A stretch of DNA of 64,000 nt, taken from positions 845,250 through 909,249 of the forward strand of contig VZRZ01007230.1 in the NCBI GenBank assembly GCA_013398175.1, in the 5' to 3' direction. Position numbers and translations under genes: made by a program. Shown here in pieces: positions 15,501 to 27,500 of this stretch. The notes beneath the pieces are model-generated. The model was given only the letters and a program-made list of their open reading frames with translations. It ran no database searches and was not told the origin of the DNA. Source of the stretch: Climacteris rufus (Eukaryota; Chordata; Aves; Passeriformes; Climacteridae). The number at the start of each line of letters is the position of its first letter. Position 1 is the stretch's first letter.

Positions 15501-18500
15501 NNNNNNNNNNNNNNNNNNNNNNNNNNNNNNNNNNNNNNNNNNNNNNNNNNNNNNNNNNNNNNNNNNNNNNNNNNNNNNNNNNNNNNNNNNNNNNNNNNNN
15601 NNNNNNNNNNNNNNNNNNNNNNNNNNNNNNNNNNNNNNNNNNNNNNNNNNNNNNNNNNNNNNNNNNNNNNNNNNNNNNNNGTATCTTTTTATTTACATTC
15701 CTTTCTCCTGGGCACAGAAGTTTGATGGACATTTCCTTTGACCAGTGTGATTGAGGGGAGGCTCCTTTGTTTCCTCCAACACACAGTGAATTATAAGGCA
15801 CATATATAATAAAGATGGGTGGGGAAGCCCAGAACTTGTTCCTTGAGGAACTTGTTCCTTCACTCTCCAGAGGTTTCTGTCTCCTACTTTCGTCTCATTA
15901 CTGCGACATTTGGTGGCCCGTACGCTCTCTCGCACCCGCGGCTTGTTCTGTGGCACATAAGTGAGCAGTTTGTGTAGGTTAGTGCAGGCTAGCTAGTTTT
16001 AAAAATGGTTATTAATGTGGATCCTCTGGATGATACCTTGGCGTTAGAGATTTTAGAAGGAGACAGAAACCTCTGGAGAGTGAAGGAACAAGTTCCTCAA
16101 GGAACAAGTTCTGGGCTTCCCCACCCATCTTTATTATATATGTGCCTTATAATTCACTGTGTATTGGAGGAAACAAAGGAGCCTCCCCTCAATCACACTG
16201 GTCAAAGGAAATGTCCATCAAACTTCTGTGCCCAGGAGAAAGGAATGTAAATAAAAAGATACCGTTACCATAACACAACTATGTTTACAGAGAATGTCTG
16301 AGAAACTAGTTACAAAAGAAGGATAACATCCAGAACTGCAGAAGTCAGGGCAACATCAGGGAAACTTAAGAAGTCTTGTATTGGCATCCTATCAGTGTTA
16401 ATGATGCCCAGCTTCCACTCCCCAATAGTTGCTGACATTATTATCACACTGCTGATGCAGTCTAGAAAGGGATGAGTGAGCCAGCTGTATAAAATTATGA
16501 TTAATCAGTGAAAGTTCCCTGAGAAAATAGTGCAAACCCTGATAAATAGTAAAAGGTGCTAGCCCAATGGTTGCCACCACAGTCTCTTGGGTATAGTTAT
16601 TTTAAAGTATAGTTATTGGCTACTACATATAACTAGTGGCATTTTTATTTGGCTTGCACAACAACAGTGCTTCATAATGCAGATGTCTACGTGACCACAG
16701 TTATTCTACATCTGTTACCTCAATCACACGTGTTCACATACAGCATCAGGCATACTGAAAACCCTCTCTACACTGCATTAGCTAACTGTTCAGTTCCACT
16801 TCTATTTTACACCTTTATCAAGAATGCAACCCTGTAAATCTGGGCATAGAGAATCTTCAAATCCCCTTCCACAGTCTCCTATGAATTCTCTCACCATCAG
16901 CAGTGTGCTGCAGAAGAAATCTGCAGCTGTCTGCCCTGTTTCCTGAACTTTAAATTTCAATGTCTAACTTCAGTGGAACTCCCTGGTATCTGAAACCTGA
17001 AGACAAATTGATTACAAATAGCAGCTTGAAATTTTTATTTTAAAAGACAAATTTTAAATTTTAAAAAATTAAAGAAATAAATAATAAATTAAATAAATTT
17101 TGAAATTTTAACATTTTGATTTTAAAAGTAATAGAGCCTATTTATACTTTGGGGTTTTTTTAAGGCTTCCTATTTTTCATTCTTTCTTCCATAGAATGAT
17201 ACAAAATCAGGGGGTGGAAAAACAAGAATGAAGAATTAAAACTGTGCATAAAACAATCTAAGTCACACAAAATAAAAAGGTAACAGCAACGTTACGTATG
17301 TTTAAATTTTTACCATGTAGCTATTCCATTGTGAAAAGTTCTAAATATTGCTTGATATACGATCTAAAGTAAAAGACATTTAATTGCAAAGTGAATGCCC
17401 TTATTAACATAGAAATCTTATATATTTTGCAATAAACTAAATTTCACGTACTACTCGTTATACTGATGGCAGTGAGAAAACTGTCTCTTTGACAAGTACT
17501 GACCACAACCTTTAGGGTTTCAGCTTGTTTAAAATATAAATTAAGTTGTTCATGTCTACTCTTCTGATGATAACTAGAGCAGATAGAACTGATACGCAGT
17601 GATAGTCTAGTAGACATGTTACAATTCAAATAACAGAAAAGAGTAAAATTCATTATAACTGTTGAGATGCTACTTTTAAGTAACAAATAGTAATAGCTTC
17701 TGCTCTCCTCTATATTATAAATATCAGTCTTACTATTACCAATTTCCTAACATTATGAAAGTGATTAATAGGAAAACTATAGCACTTCCTGCAATATACA
17801 TGAAGCTACTTCCCATACCAAACATGGAAGCATTCATCTTTAGCATGCATAATCCCCAATCACATGCAAATATCATTAAAATCTCTCCTGTTTTAACAGT
17901 AGTGATATGATTGAACATGACACGACATAATATGACAAGTTCTTTAGAGTCCAAGAGCACTCCAATGATCCCCAAGCACACTGCAGTACTGAACTGTATC
18001 CTCTAAAGAAACAGAAGCATGAGATGGAATCAGCAATCACTCTTTTGGCCTTTAAAAGCACAGCAACACTTCTTCATATACACACCACTTTGTTCATCAT
18101 ATTTGTGTTGTTCCTACTCACTAATTTCCAAATTTGGATTTTAACTAGCTTGTACGAGTGGATCAAACTCCAGTTATCCAAACTATTACATGTAAAGCAT
18201 AATTACAGAAAATTAAATTGTGTATGAACTCTTATTTCCCAGATTTTTATAGGTCAACTTATTTCCTTCGGCCATTTGTTTTTAATGTGTAGCTAGTGAA
18301 TGGAGTTTTTCTGTTTCACTTTTAGAAATGCAGTCATCCAAACACTCAACCAGAAACATCCATTTCAAAAAAGTTTATTGCAGCCAGTTGGTTTTGCCAG
18401 TGACACATTTATAAAGTGAAAATATAAACCACAGTGTTTTCTGCATATCAGATGGAATCACTTAGTGTACTCTACATAGTTTCAGCAGCTTGTGTCTCAA

Positions 18501-21500
18501 GAGGAATGTCCCTCGGCCATCAAGTGTTACTTTTAAGCACAAGTCTAGCTACTGTTGTTTTGTAGTTTTGTTATTCCAGCAGGATATGAATATATTTATG
18601 TCACACTTTGAAAGCACAATGTATTTTTAGAGCTAATGCAAAAACAAAATGAGAGGCAGGTGGTAGTTCTTTTAAATAAGCTTCTAATTAAAGCTATTTT
18701 GGAGCTCAATTTTTTTTGCATGTTAATGGTTTCCTCTGCTCTGAGCTTCCCCTCTGGCACCAAATCATTTTCATAAAATGTCCATTATGTAATCACAAGG
18801 CCTGAGCACCGGGTGAAATCGGGCAATGAAAACTACACTGGGATAAGCTGGAAATCAGAAAAAACTTCATAAAGTTACAGATTCGATGAAGACATCAGCA
18901 GAGAAAACTTTAACTGCCTTCTATGATAATCAAATGCCTCAGTAAGAAAGCCTTGTGTGGAAGGAAGCATCCATGAAACAAAATTAAAAGATAAACTGGC
19001 ATTTATAACACACTCAGGAGCCTTAGAGCTCTTTAATGATATATGGGAAATGTTTTCCCAGTATGATAAAAAAGTTAAATCCACAATGTAGTGACCAGTG
19101 AAGTGATGCATATAAACTGTATTCCAGCACACTGGAAGACAAGTTCCTGTCCTGACTTGAAACAAGCAAATATGTTTTCCTTTTCCTTCATCATTGAAAT
19201 TTGCCCCTGAAAACTTCTTCCAGCAGATGGGAACAAAGTCCTCTCCAGTTTAAATTTTGGAGAATTCCACTTGCTGCTGAGTATAACTCCTTTAGCAAAG
19301 CAAGATCTGAAGCAACTGTGAGAAAAGAACTTCAGGAATCAGTTCTGCTGAATGGAAAAATCATTTGAAACTAAGTTCTTCAAACAATGCATACCTAGTA
19401 AAAGGCAAGCCTTACATTACCTCCCTAACCCAATGTAGGAAGCATGTGTCAGTGTCCATTCAGAAAGAACTCTGAATTTATAAGCTTGGTGTTCTGGTGG
19501 CTGCTCCTTGCTTTACTATAGGAGGGATCAAAGTTCAGGGCTTCAGCTGTGGCCATTCATCCTAGGTCAGAGGACCTGACAGCACGACCAAGTCAGTGCA
19601 ATACCCTGAACACAAGTAAAGAGGAAAAGGAAAAATGCCCTGCATCACTCAATGCTACAAAAGTACCCACCCTGAATGATGCACAAAGTGCACACATGGT
19701 CCAGCTGACACTGACAAGGTGCTTTTATGCTGGAATAGAAAAATCGCTCCAATGGGAACGAAATAAAAATAGAGTAGTGGATAGGAAGACAAGAACTTTA
19801 ACAGAAACTAAGGAAAGTGTTTAAGGAAAAGACTAAATCCTTATTCTACTGATGTTAGCTTTAATTCTTTTCTATTCCATTCTGGATATTAAAGTATTGC
19901 AGTAAAACATATTCACAAGTCCCAACACAAGAAATGCCCTCTCTGCAACAACCCAGTCTGGAAGGAGCCTCCCTGGTCAAGTCATAGTAAGGCATGCAGT
20001 CAGAGCTGCCATGAGAAAAAAAATGTTCTTGCTTCTCTCAGCCCTCATAATGCATTCTACCTAACTAACCTCTTGTAGATTTCTGCATGCCATAAAACAT
20101 AAGGAGGACTTTAGATGGAAAAGGAATCTAGAACTACTAAAGTACCTCCAAAGACCAATCAGCCCTCAGTCCAATCAGCCCTCACTCACACAATCAATCC
20201 CTTAGAGACCTGTGATATATTCCCTCGTATTTGATGACATAGCTATTATGCCTTTAAATTATGCCTTTAAACCTTGTATTAACCTGAGGTGGTGGAAGGA
20301 CCCTTGGGACAAACACTAGCATGGTCCAAAGGAGTAGAATAGGCAAACATGCAGTACAAAGATCCCAAAGTATCAAAGCTGCAACATCCAACACACTAAA
20401 ATTCCTACAGAAAAAAACATGGTATTTGGCACTGTGTAGACATGAGAGGTAAAGTCTCCTCCCCTAAACAGGTCATACTACTAAAATTTATTACAAACTC
20501 CATATTAAGTGAATAATATTTTCATGTTCAAATAGTTACATCTAGTTATACCTAGTTTCTATCTAGTGCAAGAAATTGTCACAGGAAAAATGTTCAGGCA
20601 GCTGTGAAAGCAGTGTCATTCAAAACCGATCTCTTTTTCAATGCAGAGATTAATTATAGACAGCATAAACAGAGGAGGTCTTGAAAATGGCTGCATGCAT
20701 TGATGCAGCCTGAATTATGATGATTCATGAAGAGATGGTAGAATTAATTTCCTTAAATTCTGTTTGTTGCCATAGCTTGTTCAGTAACTATTTTTCAGGC
20801 CCTAGCAGCTGTGGAAATCTTCTTCTAAGAGCCTTGCATTCATACAGGCATTACAATACTGGCACACTTTTTTTTTAAAGCAAGTAGGAGAAATTCCTGT
20901 CTGTGAACCTGTCCACCCTCATCTGATGCTATACACCTATTATATGTTATAGAAATACTACAGAACATCTTACTGAACTAGCAAATCTCCCACAAACAAC
21001 TACTGTCACCAGTTGCCCTTCCAAATCAGTAACATTTGAGTGAATAGTTCGGGCACATGGATGTTTTTGTTGAACCGTAAATCAATAGCAGACCTTTCAT
21101 TAAGTTCAGCTGAAGTTGAATACAGGTCCTATTTTGCAATATTTTAGGTACTTTCAAAAAATATCAGTAAGATCTTAAGTCACCACCATACACTAAATTT
21201 ATCAACTTTAAAATTCCATTTAAAGCTGACCTGCAAACTTACAATCAAACAGAACTACATAATCCCACTGTTAAAACCCAGTGAAATTCCCCATCTCTTC
21301 TCCTACTTCTCCTTTTATGGTCTCCTTAGACTAAGAAGTTTCATGACTCCTAAACACTTCCCAAAGCACTTTGATGTATGACGCTCTCAGGGAGCACGAT
21401 TAGTAAGTCAAGATCTTATGGCTTAGGATTAAAGGGAAGACTAGTATGGATGACACTGTTGTGAATAACTGTTATAGGCCAGAGAAGGAAGCAGATGAGG

Positions 21501-24500
21501 TCTTATACAGACACCTGGAAGTAGCCTCACAATCACGGGCCCTGGTTCTCATGCAGGACTTCGACCACCTTGACACCTGCTGGAGGAATCACACAGCAAG
21601 GCACAAACAATCCAGGAGGTTCTTGGAAAGCACTGACAATAACTTTCTGACACAGGTAGTGGAGGAGTCAACCAGGAAAGGTGTATTGCTGGACCTTATA
21701 CTAACTAACAAGGAAGGTATAGTTGGAGATGTGAAGGTTGGGGGCAGCCTTGGTTACAGAGACAATGAGATCAGGAATTTTAGCATCCCATGAGGAAGAA
21801 ACAGGTCAATGAGTAGCATCACAGCCCTGGACTTCAGGAGAGCTAACTTTGACCTCTTCAGGGACCTTCTTAGAAGAACCCCATGAAAACATGACCTAGT
21901 GGGACAAGGGGTCCAAGAGAGCTGGTCCAAGCAGTTCTGCGGAGAAGGACCTGGAGGTCCTGGTGAACAGGAACACATCCATGAGCCATCAGTGTGGCCC
22001 TGTGGCCAAAAAGGCCAATGGTATCCTGAGACGCATTAGGAAGAGCACTGCCAGCAGCTCACAGGAGGTGATCCTGCCCCTCTACTCAGCCCTAGTGGGG
22101 CCACATCTGGAATGGAATGCTGTGTCCAGTTCTGGGACCCCCAGTACAACAGAGACACAGAGCTCCTGGAGTGGGTGCAGAGGAGGGCAACAAAGATGAT
22201 TAAGGGACTGGATCATCTCACTACGAGGAAAGGTTGAGGGAGCTGAGCCTGTTTAGCCTCAGGAAGAGATGACTGAGAGGAGCCCTCATCAATGTATATA
22301 AATATCTGAAAGGGAGGGTGTCAAGAGGATGGAGCCAGGCTCTTCCCAGTGGTGCCAAGCAATAGGATAAGAGGCAATGGGCAGAATCTGGGACCCAGGA
22401 AGCTGCACCTTCATGAGGAGGAAGTTCTTTACTGTGAGGCTGTGACTGACCACTGGAACAGTCTGCCCAGAAGGATTGTGGAGTCTCCTTCTCTGGAGAT
22501 ATTCAAAAGCCATCTGGACACAACCCTGAGTAACATGCTCTAGGGACTCTGCTTGAGCAGGGTAGGTAGACTAACATGGCCTCCAATGGTCCCTTCCAAC
22601 TTTATCCGTTCTGTATGATTATCTGCTAATTTTGTGAGCTACAGAATTGTTGAAGATATGTACTGAAGAACGCTGTCCAGGATAACTGCAGTCACATACA
22701 GAGAATTCATAGAAAATAGTTTATAACAAAGTCGAGTGGTCAGAAGCTTACAACCCAGAAGAGTGGGTTTACTGTACAGAGTATTAGATGGAAGTCCTAT
22801 ACATCTTCAAGAATTTTCAAATATCCCCTTAAAATTAGAAATAAAGCTTGACTAAATATGCTAAAACCACCAAGGAAACACAGCCACTTTTCACATTCAA
22901 GTCATTTGTCTATATATATCCTAGGCTAGTAACCAACATACAGAAAAGACCAACTCTTACTTTGTGGTCAAATGAGTCAGTGAATTACATCTCCATCAAA
23001 AAAATCACCATTCTATTAGTTTCCTTCTTGGCAATCTCAGAAAAGACATCACAGGTTCAACAAGCAGGAACAATTTGTTATCCTGTATTTTAAGACTGTT
23101 GGAAGCACAACTGTGAACACTCAAATGATGAGGAGTTGGCTGTGAGGGGCTGATTGCTGATGGGGGCCAGATTGGGCATCACTCAAGTGAGTGGTGAGCA
23201 ACTGCACGGTGCATTGTTTGTTTTTCTTGGGTTTCATTTGTCTCTCCTTTTCATTACTATTATTGTCATATTTTAATTTATTTCAAATATCAAACTGTTC
23301 TTGTCTCAAACCAAAGGTTTTGCCTTTTTCTGATTCTCCTCCCCATCCTATCAGGGTGAGGTCAGAGAAAGTGAGTGAGCAGCTGCATGGTACTTAGTTG
23401 CTGGCTGGGATTGAGCCACAATTTTGTAGCAGAGTGATTTTTGATAGGAATGATTTGCACCAAACATAATAACCCAAAGCACAACCAGTATAAAGCATTA
23501 TAGCTTCTACAAGATACATTCCAACCCTCTAGGAAAAGCAACTAACAATAACTAGCATTTATTTGGTGACCCTCCAAATAAATTCCTACAGATTAGAGAC
23601 TTTTTTTGTATTGGAGTAGTCACTGATGAACACTAGAAAAATAAACAAAAGCTACATACACACACACTTCTGAAAGACTCTTTGAGAAGACAAAATAGAC
23701 TAAATAGAAACTAAAACTGCATTCTTTTGTATGAAAAACTATGGAGCAGCAAACAAAAGCATTCACATGAAATGCTGAAACATTTAATAAGAAAGTACAT
23801 ATGTAAATAATAAAGCTGTACATAGGTTTGAAGTAACAGAAAATTCATCATGCCAAACTATTTATTAGGCAGTGTAATAACATACACTGCATTTCTAAAA
23901 TTTAGAGACAGCATCCCTAAACTGAAATAAAACATCTGATGTGATCTCAGACAATTGACTCACAGGAAACCAGAGGATGGCAGGCAACAGAACTAAGAAG
24001 AAGAATCTGGAGATTAGAGTAGGACGATGAATTAAGTATGAGTCAACAATGTGTCACCAAAAAGACAAAAGACAGATTAGGTCATTATTAATATACATGT
24101 GCTATTAAAAACATATGAGGTAATTATTGTTCTGCCTTGGCACTCACTGACTCTCGGCAGGAGCACTGCAGAAGCCATAACCCCACATGTAAGATACAAA
24201 ACATTCTATACCACCAGTGCACAATGACTGCACACATTTGGGTACCATACTTCAACAAAGGAAATTAGAAGAAGTGTCATATAGAATTTACAGGAGTTCT
24301 GAAAAACAGGTCTTTCACTTACATATAGAACTGCTCTCAGTTATGTATTTCTGTAATTGGTTTTACTTCACTTTAATTATAGTGCTTTGTTTAAACAAAT
24401 TTCAGATTAAGAGATATATGTAGCCATGCATAACTGAGGCAAAGGTCTGGCATACTGAAGGCAATGGGAATTTTTATTTCAGTTAGGCTGTGATCATTAG

Positions 24501-27500
24501 GCTCCGATCATTACTGTTAAGAGAAGTTGAACAAGGTAAAAGGAAACAGATGGTAAGAGATTCAGAGAACATTTTCCTTGGCTAATTTTTCATTCACATG
24601 TTCCATTTAGAGAAGAGGTTCTAACCCCATTATTAACAGAAAAAAAAAACAAAAACAAAAACACTAACAGTTTTCCAAAGTTAATTGAGAAACCATTTAG
24701 AAGTAGTCATCAGCAGATCTATTCCATGAAAAAATTTCACAAGCCTAAACCTTTCAAAAAGCCTGTCCTGATCCAGAAGCAATTTAACAGGAAGGCAACA
24801 GTTAAATATTCTGCTCCTTAACAGAACTAGTCAATAAATCAAAGTCTGGATTTATACTGCTCCAGTATTTAAACATAGTCATAAGAATCATTTAACCTTG
24901 CAGCATAAAACTCAGCTGATAACTTTTTTTCTGACTAACACCTAATAAAATTCATTCTTGCAGAATTGTAGAAAAGCACAGTCTACCCTTCTCACAAAGT
25001 TTCCTGTTACAAGGTTGCATGGTTTATGCATATGTTGTATTTCATTATTAAAAAAATTCCTCCATATAGCACCCTCTTTGTTGTAACACTCAAACATAGT
25101 TTGCCTCTAGGCCACTGCTATAATAAAATGAATTCAAGGCCATTTGCTGAGAAAAAGATAGGTTAATGGTACTTTTCACACCTTTTTGCTTGTAACTTTT
25201 TCATGTCAAAGCTGTATTTTCTTTATTCCTTCCCTTCGCTATTGTTTTATTATTTGCTTTACAGCAAATAATAAAGATGGATGCTTTACAGTATCCATCA
25301 AACAACATCAAAAAAATCTCAACTACTCTAGAAGCCAACTGAAGGTATTCAGGTTTCAGATGAAAAAGTAAATTTCAAAACCTGTGCATTATTAGGGGGA
25401 TCCAATTCTAAAGCATTTATCAACTCATTTGAAGAGGTTATATAAAACCATGATGAATTCACTTATTACTTAACTCTTAGATAAAGCAAGTATGTGGAAT
25501 CACACAAAAAAGTTATCGTGCTTTTGCAGTGCAAAACCATTATGTATAAGTAAATGCCACTCAAAAATAATTTGGCAACTAAAAAAGCAAACTTATTAAA
25601 CTATGCCTTCTGTCTGTCACCAAATAAAATTAGTGTTCTCCTCAAGAGCAACCCCATAGGTTGTGTGTTCCACTGATAAGCTATCAACATGCTGTTTCTT
25701 TAGTTCTTAAGAAGATGACATTATCTTCAAAATTGAAAAAGATAACTTAAAAAAATATGAAAAAGAAAACTGGAAGTGTTGAGAGTGTTCATACACCCAC
25801 TTAATGTATCACTTATGACATGGAGAACTATTACCGCTTATTACGGCTTATTACGGCTTATCAGCCGCGGATGCAAGGAGACGCAGAATAAAGGAGAGCC
25901 GAGCCAGTTGTCGTGTTCAGAGCAAAGGGCGGAAGGGGGGGGAACCCACCTTCGTTTAATTCTTATATACACTTTTAGAAATCACAATTCATTGGAGAAA
26001 ATTAACACTTCCGTCTTTAACTACAGTGGTTAAAAGAAATGTCCATCAAAGGATCTGTGTCTATGGGAAAGGAATGTAAAACAAGATAATTTTACAACAA
26101 CATAGCTATGTTTACAGAATTCTCGTCCTTGAAAGCTATCTAGCACAGAGCTGGCTATTTAACAGTAAAAATAGGCAACAGAGAACAACCACAGAACTCA
26201 AGCCTCAGCTGAGAAAGGGCATTCTCTTACTACAGCATGTGATCCTTCCCACACTTCCTAAGAACTTCAGAGAGCAGCTCAGGAAACCTGCACTTCATTC
26301 ACCAGTCCTCAAAGAACAGAAATTTAGTATTCACTCATTACACTCTGTTGTTTGTTCATATATGAGCTACTATCCTGCCCAGCATTCAGTCTAATTCACA
26401 ACTGACCACAGGAAATTTATGTGATAATCTGTAAAGCTGCCTGTAAGTTTCAAGTAACAGTGCCTTTGTTTTTACTTTAAAGCCCTTCTCCACTCTTCAC
26501 ATTACTTCAGCAGAAATTTATTGCAAATACTTCCCTCAAACATAAGTCACATCTGACTCAAGGCAAACAAGGTAAAGAATGAAATTGTGGTCTGACCTGC
26601 AAACTTTTTCAAAGAAGTAATAAGGGCACTTTTTTTCCACTATAAAAGTAATACCATAATTTCTTATTAGCAGGCTTCACATAAGTAAATCTCTCTTTCT
26701 TAACAGTCAGGCACAACACCTTTCTCAAGATGTAGAAGGACTTTGTCTAACAGCTATAAGATAGCTAAGCCCTAACCCATTCAACAGAAAATGTTAAAGT
26801 AGGAGTAAGAGTCATTTTCCAAACTAGTGTCTTCTTTCTCAGATTTCTCTATAGGCAGGAAAACATACCATGTCTAAATACCTTCAATATGGACACAACA
26901 AAGTCAAGGCAGAGGTCAGAGTTTATTCTGTATGTTGTAGGTACAAAAATAAGGTAATTTCAGCAGTAACTATCTAAACATCAGGTTAGAAAAAGACAAT
27001 AAAAATTAATTATGAAGTTACAAGGATTTATTTGCACTGAGTGAAAAATGAGTTTTGCTTAACATGCATTCCCTGCAAATCTTTTACTGTACCAATAGGC
27101 AAATTCATTACATTCTTAAGCAGCTGATAATTATCTCAACTAATCTCTGTGTGATTATGCATCTATAAGGAGTTTTAATATTACTACATGAGGATAGTTT
27201 ACTACTATTACTTCATATAATTGATGCCAACAACGGTAAATTGATTAACCAAAATTCCTGCACAGGTAGAAGAGATCCAATTCACCATTATTTTCATTTA
27301 AATAACTAGGCCTACATGATTTTGGTATAACTGTAAACAAAAAACATAGGAATGAAATAAAATTATGACCAAACAGTATCAATCACAAAACAAGACTGGC
27401 TCAAAAACCCAATCACCACCTAGCTACCAAAAATAGCCTTCCCACTATTTTTTGGCTAACATTGTTTTAACTTTATTAAGACTAAGCAATATACTGAATA

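Larger units (their letters stand above)
15681..16262. repeat. Near-perfect inverted repeat, 204-bp arms, 174-bp spacer
   Basis: Left arm 15681-15884 and right arm 16059-16262 differ at one position only (CCAACACACAG against CCAATACACAG). The left arm begins exactly at the gap edge and may be longer. Confidence 0.95.

Noticed and set aside
15404..15801. Frames of 105-128 codons spanning the N gap
   Set aside because: They are artefacts of reading through unknown bases.
19549..19824. 91-codon charged frame, considered as a possible RP9 or retrocopy piece
   Set aside because: No match to the RP9 zinc knuckle or lysine-rich tail and no splice sites in the right phase.
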